Of a DNA stretch of 64,000 bases, positions 41,003 through 53,955 are shown piece after piece. Position 1 is the stretch's first letter. Each line of letters begins with the position of its first letter. A program made the position numbers and the translations under genes. Below the pieces are notes generated by a model, which saw only the letters and a list, made by a program, of their open reading frames with translations, did no database searches and was not told the DNA's origin. Origin of the DNA: NCEH01 sp040049195 (GTDB lineage: Bacteria > Pseudomonadota > Alphaproteobacteria > Rhizobiales > Xanthobacteraceae); the NCBI RefSeq assembly GCF_040049195.1, contig NZ_JBDZDL010000002.1, one strand, 5' to 3'.

Positions 41003-41018
41003 TGTTTCACGTGAAACA
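41003..41018. other. parS centromere site (ParB-binding)
   Basis: TGTTTCACGTGAAACA is a perfect 16-base palindrome identical to the canonical bacterial parS, bound by ParB/Spo0J to organise and segregate the chromosome origin region. It lies in the 164-base space between the HXXEE gene and moaB. I found no second copy in the window. In most bacteria parS sites cluster near the replication origin, so the window is probably origin-proximal. The rest of the space shows nothing I can name. Confidence 0.93.
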
Positions 41019-41134
41019 ATGACTTAGCGCGGACGAATAGGGGTGAGAAGGCACTTTTCCGTGCCTCTCGGGCCGATAAAACCGGCATTTCGGGCGAAGT
41101 TCAGTGAGCCGAAATTCGTCCGCGCGCGTCGACC

Positions 41135-41698
41135 TTACACGCTCGCGCCCTTGGCCTTGTCGCGCCGCAGATGCTCGTCCAGCCGGGGCAATATCTCCAC
41201 AAAGTTGCAGGGACGGTAACGTACGTCCAACTGGTTGACGAGGATCTCGTCCCACCCGTCCCTGCAGGCGCCGGGGGAGCCGGGCAGGCAGAAGATGTAG
41301 GTGGAGCGCGCGACCCCGGCGGTGGCGCGGCTCTGCAGGGTGGAGGTGCCGATCTTCGCGAACGAGATCATGTGGAACACGGTGGAGAAGCCCTCCATGC
41401 GCTTCTCGAACAGCGGCTCCAGCGCCTCCGGGGTCACGTCGCGGCCGGTGAAGCCGGTGCCGCCGGTGGTGATGACCGCGTCGATGGCGGGATTGTCGAT
41501 CCAGCCCTGAACCATTGCGCGAATGTCCGCCACATCATCCGGCACGATCCGGCGATCCGCCAGCACATGGCCGGCGGTCTGGATGCGTTCGGCCAGCACG
41601 GCGCCGGACTTGTCGTCGGCGAGGGCGCGGGTGTCGGAAACGGTCAGCACGGCGATCTTCAGCGGCACGAAGGTGCGCGCGGCATCGATGCCCGGCAT
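41135..41698 (-). CDS. moaB: molybdenum cofactor biosynthesis protein MoaB
   Basis: This 187-residue MoaB/MogA-type protein adenylylates molybdopterin before molybdate insertion. The signature TTGGTGFTGRDVTPEAL and the IFCLPGSPGACRDGWDEIL stretch are intact. The ATG at 41698 overlaps the upstream metallopeptidase stop (TGATG) and follows GGGAG. It could serve the molybdoenzyme at 6802-9461, though it is a housekeeping gene and the coupling with a metallopeptidase gene has no evident logic. Confidence 0.95.
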   Translation of the reverse strand: MPGIDAARTFVPLKIAVLTVSDTRALADDKSGAVLAERIQTAGHVLADRRIVPDDVADIRAMVQGWIDNPAIDAVITTGGTGFTGRDVTPEALEPLFEKRMEGFSTVFHMISFAKIGTSTLQSRATAGVARSTYIFCLPGSPGACRDGWDEILVNQLDVRYRPCNFVEILPRLDEHLRRDKAKGASV

Positions 41699-42591
41699 CA
41701 GATGGCTCCCTGCAAGGTGTTGCATTGCTGCATGGACCCGCTCTTAAGCCCGCGCGTGAACCACGTCACCCTCTGCTGCGAGGAGCCGTGGGTGAAGCTG
41801 TCCGGCACCACCACGCCTTGCGACTGGCGCTGCAGGCGGTCGTCGCCGATGGCGGTGGCGGCGGCGAGCGCCTGCTCCACATCGCCCGGCTCCAGGATGC
41901 GGAAGCGTTCGTTGGCGTGATAGGCCCACACCCCGGCGAGGCAATCGGCCATCAGTTCGGCCCGCACGGAAAGCGCATTCGCCTCCCGCTTGGTGCTGGC
42001 GTTGCGCTGCGCGGCCTGGATCTTCGGCAGGATGCCGGTGAGGTTCTGCACGTGGTGGCCGACCTCATGGGCGATCACATAAGCGGCGGCGAAATCGCCC
42101 GGCGCCTTGAACCGCGTCTTCATCTCCTGGAAGAAGGAGAGGTCGAGATAGACCTTCTGGTCGGTGGGGCAATAGAACGGCCCCATCTCAGCCGAGGCAC
42201 CGCCGCAGCCGGAGCGCGTCTGCCCGGAGAACAGCACCATCTTCGGGTCCACATAGGTGCGGCCCTGGGCGCGGAACAGTTCGGTCCACACATCCTCGGT
42301 CTGCGCCAGCACGGCGGCCGCGAAGCGGCCGAGCTCGTCGGTGGGCGGTCCCTGCCGGGTTGCCTGGGAGGGGGCCTGCTGCTGATAGGAACTGCCGCCA
42401 CCGCCCTGGATCGCTTCGAGGCCGCTGAGCAGCACCAGCGGATTAATGCCCAGCGCCCAGCCCACAATCCCGACGATGAGGATGGTGCCGATGCCGAGTC
42501 CGCCACGCCCGCCCGGCATCTGGAACCCGCCGCCGCCTTCGCCGCGCCGGTCCTCCACATTGCCGCTGGACCGGAAGTCGTCCCACCGCAT
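41698..42591 (-). CDS. neutral zinc metallopeptidase, YpfJ family
   Basis: This 297-residue protein has a cytoplasmic Arg/Gly-rich start (MRWDDFRSSGNVEDRRGEGGG), one membrane helix (GIGTILIVGIVGWALGINPLVLL) and a C-terminal zinc-peptidase domain with HEVGHH at residues 175-180, followed by ELMADCLAGVWAYHA. This is the standard YpfJ/PF04228 layout. The ATG at 42591 is chosen over an upstream start because the family consistently begins MRW. It is coupled to moaB. Substrates are unknown. Confidence 0.92.
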   Translation of the reverse strand: MRWDDFRSSGNVEDRRGEGGGGFQMPGGRGGLGIGTILIVGIVGWALGINPLVLLSGLEAIQGGGGSSYQQQAPSQATRQGPPTDELGRFAAAVLAQTEDVWTELFRAQGRTYVDPKMVLFSGQTRSGCGGASAEMGPFYCPTDQKVYLDLSFFQEMKTRFKAPGDFAAAYVIAHEVGHHVQNLTGILPKIQAAQRNASTKREANALSVRAELMADCLAGVWAYHANERFRILEPGDVEQALAAATAIGDDRLQRQSQGVVVPDSFTHGSSQQRVTWFTRGLKSGSMQQCNTLQGAI

Positions 42592-42934
42592 GCTCAAGCC
42601 TCCTGCCCACCGGCATTCATCGCGAACCTTGGCGTTCGCTCCCGCTGCGCGGACAACGCAAGGAGGGGCGCAAGGGTCCGCCACGCTTCATCATAAAGCA
42701 CAGCTTTGCGGCGAAATCCTCGTTTGCCCGAGCCATCGCGTCCCGCTGCCCGCCGCGACACTGCGCCTCGGCCGACGTTAAATTTTCCTTGGGGAAAGTA
42801 TTTGGCCGCGTTCTCGGACGGAGCTCCGTCGCGGCGCGGACTTGCGTGCGGACTTGCGTTCGGCCGACGGGGAAGACACCCTCGCGCATCGTCGGTGCAG
42901 CCGAATCGCACGCTCGGGGAAGAAAGTTCACGCC
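42592..42934. other. divergent spacer between metallopeptidase and rnhB
   Basis: No gene is visible in these 343 bases. It contains a 12-base perfect tandem repeat, GCGGACTTGCGT twice at 42836-42859, and one AT-rich patch (gttaaattttcc at about 42778). Promoters for both divergent genes must lie here, but I cannot place them. Confidence 0.4.
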
Positions 42935-43633
42935 ATGGCCGCCATCGAGGCCCGCTCCGCGAAAGCCAAGCTCGGCCTGGATTTCAAGCGCGAGCGCGCC
43001 GCCTATAAGGCCGGCGCCCGGCCCATCGCCGGGGCGGACGAGGCCGGGCGCGGCCCGCTGGCCGGGCCGGTGGTCGCCGCCGCCGTGGTGCTGGACCCCA
43101 AGCGCATCCCCGTGGGGCTGAACGATTCCAAGAAGCTGACGCGCGAGGTGCGCGAGCGCCTGTTCGCCGAAATCTGCGCCACGGCGGAGGTTTCGGTGTG
43201 CCTGGCGCCGCCGTGGCGCATCGACCGGGACAACATCCGCCAGGCCACCTTGTGGGCGCTGGCCAATGCCGTGCGCGGCCTGCCATGCGCGCCGGCGCTG
43301 GTCTTTGTCGATGGAAACGATCGCCCGCCCTTGTCCTGCACGGTGGAAATGATCGTCGGCGGCGATGGGCTCATCGCCTCCATCGCGGCGGCCTCCATCG
43401 TCGCCAAGGTCACGCGGGACCGGCTGATGTGCGGCCTCGGCGCCGCGTTTCCCGCCTATGGGTTCGAGCGGCACATGGGTTATGGCACCCGCGAGCATGG
43501 GGATGCGCTGCGCGCCCACGGGCCCTGCCGCCATCATCGCCAATCCTTCACCCCGGTGCGCGAGCAGCAATTGCTTCTGTTCGGCGGGCCCGTCCCCGAG
43601 GCTGAGCCCGAAGGGCTGGTCGCGGCGGAATAG
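42935..43633 (+). CDS. rnhB: ribonuclease HII
   Basis: This 232-residue enzyme removes RNA from RNA-DNA hybrids and single ribonucleotides from DNA. The catalytic acidic residues are visible in GADEAGRGPLAGPV (Asp35, Glu36), FVDGNDRP and the conserved SIAAASIVAKVTRD region. The ATG at 42935 gives the usual short N-terminus; the frame upstream is open but unconserved. In Caulobacter, rnhB neighbours ccrM. Here the next gene is instead a convergent metallo-hydrolase, 15 bases away. Confidence 0.95.
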   Translation: MAAIEARSAKAKLGLDFKRERAAYKAGARPIAGADEAGRGPLAGPVVAAAVVLDPKRIPVGLNDSKKLTREVRERLFAEICATAEVSVCLAPPWRIDRDNIRQATLWALANAVRGLPCAPALVFVDGNDRPPLSCTVEMIVGGDGLIASIAAASIVAKVTRDRLMCGLGAAFPAYGFERHMGYGTREHGDALRAHGPCRHHRQSFTPVREQQLLLFGGPVPEAEPEGLVAAE

Positions 43634-43648
43634 CGGGGCGCCCGCGCG

Positions 43649-44539
43649 TCAGGCGGCTTGCCCCATAACGCCGAGCACCTTCTCCACATTGTGGCGGTGC
43701 ACCGCCTCGTAGGGCTCGAAATAGGCGACCGCTCCGGTCGCCAGCGCCTCGGCGGCGAAGGTGGAGAGGTCTTGCGCCGCCAGCGCGGGTTCGTGTTGGA
43801 GCCGCAGCAGCTTTTCCACATAGAGGCGGGTCGCCGTGATGAAGGCCGGCGGATAGCCGCCCGCCAGGATCTGCGCCTTCGAGCCGTGATTGGGCAGGAT
43901 GGTGGAGATATCCCATTGTGCCATGCGGTCGAGGTCGCGCAGGTGGATCGCCAGCCGGTCGGCCTCGTCCACATAGGTGATGGGGTCTTCCAACGTATCG
44001 CCCGCCAGCAGCACCCTGCCGGGCAACAGCGCCACGGTGCCGTCGCGGCTGTGGATGTCGAGCTGGCGCAATTGCACCGGGATCGTGCCGACCCTGAGGT
44101 CGAGCGTGCCGGAGAACAGGCTGTTGGGAAGGATCAGCGGCGCGATGGGCGGATCGCCGCTTTCCAGCGCATCCTTGTGGGCCGCGAGGATTTCGGCGGT
44201 GTCCCGATTGGCGATGATCTCACAATCGGCGAACACCTCGCTGCCGGCCACATGGTCGTCGTGCCAATGGGAGAGCACGAGGCGCATGTGTTTGACGCCC
44301 ATCTCCTCCAGCGTGCGGCGGATGATGCGGGCGTGCGGCAAAGAGATGTGCGGGTCGTAGACGAGCGCCTCCGTCCCATCCACCACCGCATAGGTGCAGA
44401 TGCCAAGGGCGAAGGCGCCGTCGTCGAGCCAGTTCGGCTTTTCGCTGTAGAGGCGCACGCCAGGAATGCGGCCGTCGTAGAAGCCGAGCAGATGGGGCGC
44501 CAGATGCAGCACCTCCATGGTCGAACCATAGTCCGGCAT
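43649..44539 (-). CDS. MBL-fold metallo-hydrolase
   Basis: This 296-residue protein has the metallo-beta-lactamase fold with the metal site SHWHDDH (His91, His93, Asp95, His96) and later ligands in LLAGDTLEDP and LPNHGS. It starts 35 bases after the mutB stop and closes the pcc-cfa-mut operon, so it may hydrolyse a thioester or lactone connected with propionyl-CoA metabolism, for example a side-product thioesterase. That is inference. An ATG at 44518 is an alternative start. Confidence 0.9.
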   Translation of the reverse strand: MPDYGSTMEVLHLAPHLLGFYDGRIPGVRLYSEKPNWLDDGAFALGICTYAVVDGTEALVYDPHISLPHARIIRRTLEEMGVKHMRLVLSHWHDDHVAGSEVFADCEIIANRDTAEILAAHKDALESGDPPIAPLILPNSLFSGTLDLRVGTIPVQLRQLDIHSRDGTVALLPGRVLLAGDTLEDPITYVDEADRLAIHLRDLDRMAQWDISTILPNHGSKAQILAGGYPPAFITATRLYVEKLLRLQHEPALAAQDLSTFAAEALATGAVAYFEPYEAVHRHNVEKVLGVMGQAA

Positions 44540-44574
44540 CGCGCGCGCCTCGGGCGGTGGGAAAGGGCTGGCGG

Positions 44575-46731
<2,157 letters not shown>

Positions 46732-46807
46732 GATCTCATCCTAACTCAGTTCGGCGCACCGTGCGAGCAGGCGCTGGGTGACGCAAGTCTTTCAGGCACT
46801 CACCAGT

Positions 46808-48643
46808 TCAGGCACTCAATTGCTGCTGGGCGCTGCCGAGCACGTCCAGCACGTCGCAGCCGGCAAACAGGAAGCCGTCCACGCCGGCGGCGCGCCAGGC
46901 CGCCTCATGCTCGCCCGGACGGCCGGCGAGCCAGACCGCTTTTGCCCCGGCCGCCTTCAGCGCGCGGGCCGCGGCTTCCGCCTGCTCGGCATAAACCTCG
47001 TCGGAGGAGCACAGGCAGGCGATGCGCGCGCCGGAGACGGCGAACGCCGCGATCAGATCCTCCAGCGTGGCGAAGCCTTCCGGCACCGGGGCGGCGATGC
47101 CGCCGGCCTCGAACAGGTTGCGGGCATAGGTGGCGCGCGCCGTGAAGGCGGCGATGGGGCCGAGGGTGGCGAGGAAGGCGGTCGGCGCCTCGGCCTCGGC
47201 GGCATCGCGCAGGGCCTCGTACGGTTCAGCGAGGCGATGGGGCGCCAGCGCCCCGTCCACCGGCGGCACCGGGAGCGTGGGAACGGGCGCGAGCACCGCC
47301 GGCATGGCCTGTCCGAGCAGCGGGAATTCGGAGGTGCCGGTGATCGGCTCCTTGCGGGTCGCCACATCCTTGGCGCGGCGGGCGCGCACCTCGGCCACCT
47401 GCTGCTGCCACCAGCCGGAGGTCAGCGCCTGCGCCATGCCGCCCTTGCCCTCGATGGTGCGGAAGATCTGCCAGGCGGCGGCCGCGAGTCCTTCGGTCTG
47501 CGTCTCCATGGCGCCGGCGCCGGCGGAGGGATCGGCGACGCGGTGGAGATTGGATTCTTCCAGCAGCACCAATTGCGTATTGCGGGCGAGCCGGCGCGCG
47601 AACGCATCCGGCAGGCCGAGCGCTTGCGTGAAGGGCAGCACGGTCACGCTGTCCGCCCCTCCGACGCCGGCGGAGAAGGCGGCGACCGTGCCGCGCAGCA
47701 GGTTCACGTACGGATCGCGGCGTGTCAGCGCGCGCCAGGCGGTGGTGGCGTGCACGTGGGCGGGGGTCGCGGCGACGCCGCTTTCGCGCTGCACGGCGGC
47801 CCAGAGCAGGCGGAGCGCGCGGAATTTCGCGATGGTGGCGATCTGGTTCACGTCGGCGGTCAGCGCCAGCTCGATCTGGCCGAAGGCGGCCTCCAGCGAT
47901 ACGCCCGCCGCTTCCAGCGCCCGCAGATAGGCGACGCCGGTGGCGAGCACAGCCGCCAGTTCCTGCGCATCCGAGGCGCCGGCCGCGTGATGCACCGCGC
48001 CGTCGGCACGGGCGAAGCGGGCCTTGAAGCCCTTGCCGGCCAGAATGCCGGCGGTCTCGGAAAAGCGCTGGGAGAGATTGGCCCAGGGCATGGGCGCGGA
48101 ACCCGCCGCCGCGAGGTCGCCGATGGGATCGAGGCCGAACGAGACCGCGAGATCCGCCGGGCTGTGGCCGCGATCCTGAACGAGCTTCGCCAAGGCGAGG
48201 GCATTCTCGCGGCCCTTGAAGCCGCCGCTCTCCAGCCGGGTGTCGATGAGGTCCAGCATCACCTCGTCCAGCACCCGGTCCAGCACCTCGCCGTCCGGCA
48301 GGCCGAAGCCGTGGGCATGGGGCGAGGAGGCATAGACGAGGGTGAGGCCGGAGGCGCCGCCGTCGAGGTCTTCCAGCGCCTGCGTGTTGGCGGCGTCCTT
48401 GTCCGCCTGGTCGACCCGCGCGCTGATGATCCAGGGCGCGCCGGCCGGGCGCCCGGCGATGGGCGCGGCGTCCGTCTTGCGCGCCGGCAGGGGATCGAGC
48501 GAGAGCCCCTCATAGGTGCGGGTGACCAGCTTCTTGTCGTAGGGCGCGCCCTTCAGCACGCCTTCCACCAGCTTCAGCCAGTCCTCGCGCGTCACGGCGG
48601 GCAGATCGGTTGTGAACGGCAAGGTGCCGGAACCCTCGGTCAT
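46808..48643 (-). CDS. mutA: methylmalonyl-CoA mutase, small subunit
   Basis: This 611-residue subunit lacks the cobalamin His motif (the matching place reads AKAVWLAGRPGEHE), as expected for the non-catalytic partner of MutB. It keeps the barrel homology (TREDWLKLVEGVLKGAPYDKKLVTRTYEGL; LLEESNLHRVADPSAGAGAMETQTE). The ATG at 48643 overlaps the cfa stop (ATGA), which decides the start within a much longer open frame. Heterodimeric mutases of this kind are common in alphaproteobacteria and actinobacteria. Confidence 0.95.
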   Translation of the reverse strand: MTEGSGTLPFTTDLPAVTREDWLKLVEGVLKGAPYDKKLVTRTYEGLSLDPLPARKTDAAPIAGRPAGAPWIISARVDQADKDAANTQALEDLDGGASGLTLVYASSPHAHGFGLPDGEVLDRVLDEVMLDLIDTRLESGGFKGRENALALAKLVQDRGHSPADLAVSFGLDPIGDLAAAGSAPMPWANLSQRFSETAGILAGKGFKARFARADGAVHHAAGASDAQELAAVLATGVAYLRALEAAGVSLEAAFGQIELALTADVNQIATIAKFRALRLLWAAVQRESGVAATPAHVHATTAWRALTRRDPYVNLLRGTVAAFSAGVGGADSVTVLPFTQALGLPDAFARRLARNTQLVLLEESNLHRVADPSAGAGAMETQTEGLAAAAWQIFRTIEGKGGMAQALTSGWWQQQVAEVRARRAKDVATRKEPITGTSEFPLLGQAMPAVLAPVPTLPVPPVDGALAPHRLAEPYEALRDAAEAEAPTAFLATLGPIAAFTARATYARNLFEAGGIAAPVPEGFATLEDLIAAFAVSGARIACLCSSDEVYAEQAEAAARALKAAGAKAVWLAGRPGEHEAAWRAAGVDGFLFAGCDVLDVLGSAQQQLSA

Positions 48644-49905
48644 TGCGCAAACTCCTGGCTGGAAGGGGAGGGCGGCAGGCGCAGTTCCTGCGCGGCCAGG
48701 GCCTCTTCCCCCGTGAACATGTAATCGCGCCGCACCGGCACGTCGTCGCGCCGCTCGCACAGCAGCAGCTGGAACACCATGTTGGAGCCGTGCAGGAAGC
48801 CCAGCTCCACCGCCGCGAGATAGAATTCCCACATGCGGGTGAAGCGGGCGCCCATCATCGCCTCCACCTCGGCGTGGCGGGCGAAGAAGCGGTGCCGCCA
48901 CGCGCGGATGGTCCAGTAATAGTGCAGCCGCAGCACCTCCATGTCGGCGACCCATAGATGGGTGCGCTCGGTGGAGGCGAACACTTCCGACAGCGCCGGC
49001 ACATAGCCGCCGGGGAAGATGTATTTGCGGATGAAGGGCGCGGTCGTGCCCGGCGGCGACATGCGGCCGATGGCGTGCACCAGAGCGAACCCGCCGGGGC
49101 CCAGCAGTTCGCGGATGGTGGTGAAATAGGCGTCGAAATGATGGACGCCCACATGCTCCATCATGCCGATGGACACCACGCGGTCGAACGGGCCCTTCAG
49201 GTCGCGATAATCCATCTCGCGAAAGTCGATGCTGTCGGCGACGCCGGCCGCTTCCGCGAGGCGGCGCGATTCCGCCAGCTGGTCGGGCGAGACGTTGATG
49301 GCGGTGACGTGCACGCCGCAATTCTTGGCGAGATAGATGGAGAGCCCGCCCCAGCCGGAGCCGATCTCCGCCACCCGCATGCCGGGGGTGAGCTTCAGCT
49401 TTGCCGCCACGTGGCGGAACTTGTTGCGCTGGGCATCCGCCAGCGGCTCGTCCGGCTCGGAGAAATAGGCGCAGCTATAGGCCATGGTCTCGTCCAGCCA
49501 CAGCCGGTAGAATTCGGCCGGATGGTCGTAATGGCTGGAAGCGTTCTCCTTGGCCTTGGCCACCGGGTTCGCCTGATGGAACCGGCGCAGCGCGCGCCAG
49601 CCCTTGCGCAGCGCCTGCTGCACCGGGTGGGCGCCGAGCCCCTTGCGGTTTACCGAGAACAGATTGAGCAGGTCGAACACGCCCGCCCCGTCCTCGAAGG
49701 TGAGCCGGCCGTCCATATAGGCTTCGGCGGAGACCAGTTCCGGATTGAAGAACAGGTCGCGCTCCAGCTTCTTGTCGTGCATGCGCACGGTGACGCTCGG
49801 CCCATCCACGCCGCTGCCGAACACGTGTCGCACGCCGTCCACGGTGATGACCGTGAGCTGGCCCTTCTCGACGAAACGCTTCAGCAGGTGCGAGAGCAGA
49901 CGCAT
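48640..49905 (-). CDS. cfa: cyclopropane-fatty-acyl-phospholipid synthase
   Basis: This 421-residue S-adenosylmethionine-dependent enzyme adds a methylene group across double bonds of membrane phospholipids. The SAM site is MRVAEIGSGWGGLSIYLAKN, and family motifs NKFRHVAAKL, SIGMMEHVG and FIRKYIFPGGYVPALSE are present. Its stop overlaps the mutA start (ATGA), so lipid modification is translationally coupled to propionate metabolism. It is preceded by the repeat element at 49940-50012. Confidence 0.95.
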   Translation of the reverse strand: MRLLSHLLKRFVEKGQLTVITVDGVRHVFGSGVDGPSVTVRMHDKKLERDLFFNPELVSAEAYMDGRLTFEDGAGVFDLLNLFSVNRKGLGAHPVQQALRKGWRALRRFHQANPVAKAKENASSHYDHPAEFYRLWLDETMAYSCAYFSEPDEPLADAQRNKFRHVAAKLKLTPGMRVAEIGSGWGGLSIYLAKNCGVHVTAINVSPDQLAESRRLAEAAGVADSIDFREMDYRDLKGPFDRVVSIGMMEHVGVHHFDAYFTTIRELLGPGGFALVHAIGRMSPPGTTAPFIRKYIFPGGYVPALSEVFASTERTHLWVADMEVLRLHYYWTIRAWRHRFFARHAEVEAMMGARFTRMWEFYLAAVELGFLHGSNMVFQLLLCERRDDVPVRRDYMFTGEEALAAQELRLPPSPSSQEFAQ

Positions 49906-49939
49906 CAGAGGGGTCCTCTTTGGCCGGGTCTCCCCCGCG

Positions 49940-50012
49940 CCCTCTCCCGCGTGCGGGGAAGGGCCGGGGACGGGGAGAACGCAGGCGCGCCAGCCTCGCG
50001 GACGAGAGAGGG
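49940..50012. repeat. GC-rich palindromic intergenic repeat, degenerate copy
   Basis: CCCTCTCCCGCGTGCGGGG (49940-49958) followed by a diverged inverted copy ending GAGAGAGGG near 50012 lies between pccA and cfa. It shares its core with the better-preserved element at 52116-52209, so both belong to one repeat family. Confidence 0.5.
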
Positions 50013-50029
50013 TATGGCGCGCGCCTTCA

Positions 50030-52057
<2,028 letters not shown>

Positions 52058-52115
52058 CTAGGTTGATCCCCTCGGCGCTTGGCGCCCGTGTTCGTTCGAT
52101 TGCACCTCCCGCCTT

Positions 52116-52209
52116 CCCCCACCCCAGCCCTCCCCGCGAGCGGGAGAGGGGCGGGGGGCGAGGAAGCGGAAAAGCCCTCTCCCGCGTGCGGGGGAGGGTT
52201 GGGAGGGGG
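52116..52209. repeat. paired inverted intergenic repeat (REP/BIME-like)
   Basis: Two copies of a 35-base GC-rich sequence lie in opposite orientation (52116-52150 and 52175-52209), separated by 24 bases. The core CCCTCTCCCGC(G/T) reads into a small internal palindrome in each copy. The structure resembles bacterial interspersed palindromic elements and sits between pccB and pccA. It could fold in the mRNA and tune the relative output of the two genes. Confidence 0.7.
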
Positions 52210-52212
52210 CCT

Positions 52213-53745
52213 TTAGAGCGGCAGGTTGTCGTGCTTGCGGGCGGGCTGTTCCACCTGCTTGGAGCGCAGCATGGCGAGCGCGCGGGCGATGCGCCGGCGG
52301 GTCGAATGCGGCATGATGACTTCGTCGATATAGCCGCGCTCCGCCGCCACGAAGGGCGAAAGGAAGCGCTGCTCGTAATTCTTGGTCTGCGCCGCGATCT
52401 TGTCCGGATCGCCGATGTCGGCGCGGAAGATGATCTCTACCGCCCCCTTGGCGCCCATCACCGCGATCTGCGCGGTCGGCCAGGCATAGTTCACATCGCC
52501 GCCCACATGCTTGGAGGCCATCACGTCATAGGCGCCGCCGAACGCCTTGCGGGTGATGAGCGTGACCAGCGGCACGGTGGCCTGGGAATAGGCGAACAAG
52601 AGCTTCGCGCCATGCTTGATGAGGCCGCCATATTCCTGCGCGGTGCCCGGCAAAAAGCCCGGCACGTCCACGAAGGTGACGATGGGGATCTCGAACGCAT
52701 CGCAGAAGCGCACGAAGCGCGCCGCCTTGCGGGAGGCGTCGGCGTCCAGCACGCCGGCCAGCACCATGGGCTGGTTGGCGACGAAGCCCACCGTGCGCCC
52801 CTCGATGCGGCCGAAACCGGTGACGATGTTCTTCGCGTAGGCGGCCTGGATCTCGAAGAAGTCCGCCTCGTCGACGGTCTTCAGGATCAGTTCCTTGATG
52901 TCGTAGGGCTTGTTGGGATTGTCCGGGATCAGCGTGTCGAGGCTCTCGTCGATCCGCAGCGGATCGTCGAAGGAGGGCCATTCCGGCACGCCGGCCGAAT
53001 TGTTGGCGGGCAGGAAGTCGATGAGGCGGCGGGTCTGCAGCAGCATCTCCACGTCGTTCTCATAGGCGCCGTCGGCGACCGAGGACTTGGAGGTGTGCAC
53101 CTTGGCGCCGCCCAGTTCCTCGGCGGTCACGGTCTCGTTGGTGACGGTCTTCACCACGTCCGGGCCGGTGACGAACATGTAGCTCGTGTCGCGCACCATG
53201 AAGATGAAGTCGGTCATGGCGGGGGAATAGACGTCGCCGCCGGCGCACGGGCCCATGATCAGCGAGATCTGCGGGATCACGCCGGAGGCGGTGACATTGC
53301 GCTTGAACACTTCGCCATAGCCGCCGAGCGCCGCGACGCCTTCCTGGATGCGCGCGCCGCCGGCATCGAACAGGCCGATGATGGGCGCGCGGGTCTTCAG
53401 CGCCATGTCCTGGATCTTGGTGATCTTGCGGGCGTGCTCTTCCGACAAAGAGCCGCCGAACACGGTGAAGTCCTTGGCGAACACAAACACCTTGCGGCCG
53501 TTCACCGTGCCCCAGCCGGTGACCACGCCGTCGCCGGGGATCTTCTGGTTCTCCATGCCGAAATCGATGCAGCGATGCTGCACGAAGGTGTCGAACTCCT
53601 CGAACGAGCCGCGATCCAGCAGAAGCTCGATGCGCTCGCGGGCGGTCAGCTTGCCACGGGCGTGCTGCGCCTCGATGCGCTTTTCGCCACCACCCAGGCG
53701 TGCAACGCCGCGCCGGCTCTCAAGCTCTTCCAGAATTTCCTTCAT
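52213..53745 (-). CDS. pccB: propionyl-CoA carboxylase, beta (carboxyltransferase) subunit
   Basis: This 510-residue carboxyltransferase subunit transfers carboxyl from biotin to propionyl-CoA. Landmarks are GKLTARERIELLLDRGSFEEFD, LFDAGGARIQEGVAALGGYGEVF with the first oxyanion-hole glycines, FVDVPGFLPGTAQEYGGLIKHGAKLL and ITRKAFGGAYDVMASKHVGGD. The ATG at 53745 begins the usual MKEILEELESRR; the open frame upstream is unconserved. It is the first gene of the propionate operon, divergent from pccR. Confidence 0.97.
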   Translation of the reverse strand: MKEILEELESRRGVARLGGGEKRIEAQHARGKLTARERIELLLDRGSFEEFDTFVQHRCIDFGMENQKIPGDGVVTGWGTVNGRKVFVFAKDFTVFGGSLSEEHARKITKIQDMALKTRAPIIGLFDAGGARIQEGVAALGGYGEVFKRNVTASGVIPQISLIMGPCAGGDVYSPAMTDFIFMVRDTSYMFVTGPDVVKTVTNETVTAEELGGAKVHTSKSSVADGAYENDVEMLLQTRRLIDFLPANNSAGVPEWPSFDDPLRIDESLDTLIPDNPNKPYDIKELILKTVDEADFFEIQAAYAKNIVTGFGRIEGRTVGFVANQPMVLAGVLDADASRKAARFVRFCDAFEIPIVTFVDVPGFLPGTAQEYGGLIKHGAKLLFAYSQATVPLVTLITRKAFGGAYDVMASKHVGGDVNYAWPTAQIAVMGAKGAVEIIFRADIGDPDKIAAQTKNYEQRFLSPFVAAERGYIDEVIMPHSTRRRIARALAMLRSKQVEQPARKHDNLPL

Positions 53746-53927
53746 GCGCCCAAGTCCCCTGCCGGATGGCCCAGTCTCGTACCGGTTTCTTGCAACCAGT
53801 CTAATGGTGCCGAACGCCCGAGGGAAAGGGTTCACATCCCTCTGCGCCGGGCGAAATGCGGCCCAAGGCCGTTGCGCTAGCAAATGCGGTGAGAAAGTTG
53901 AATATGTAAAAAAACCATGTTGTAATG

Positions 53928-53942
53928 TGTAAAGAATTTACA
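53928..53942. promoter_or_regulatory. candidate PccR operator
   Basis: The inverted repeat TGTAAAGAATTTACA (TGTAAA-N3-TTTACA) lies 14 bases before the pccR start codon, with related TATGTAAA at 53903 and TTGTAA at 53920. The area is strikingly AT-rich. Known ScfR-family sites contain TTTGCAAA-like repeats. This one has the same palindromic A/T form but a different core, so assignment to PccR is by position. Confidence 0.5.
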
Positions 53943-53955
53943 ATTCGAGGCGGCC

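Noticed and set aside
52063..52115. tRNA-like GTTCGATTGCACC ending between pccA and pccB
   Set aside because: Only about 50 bases are available, no acceptor or anticodon stem can be drawn, and the stretch runs into the palindromic repeat.
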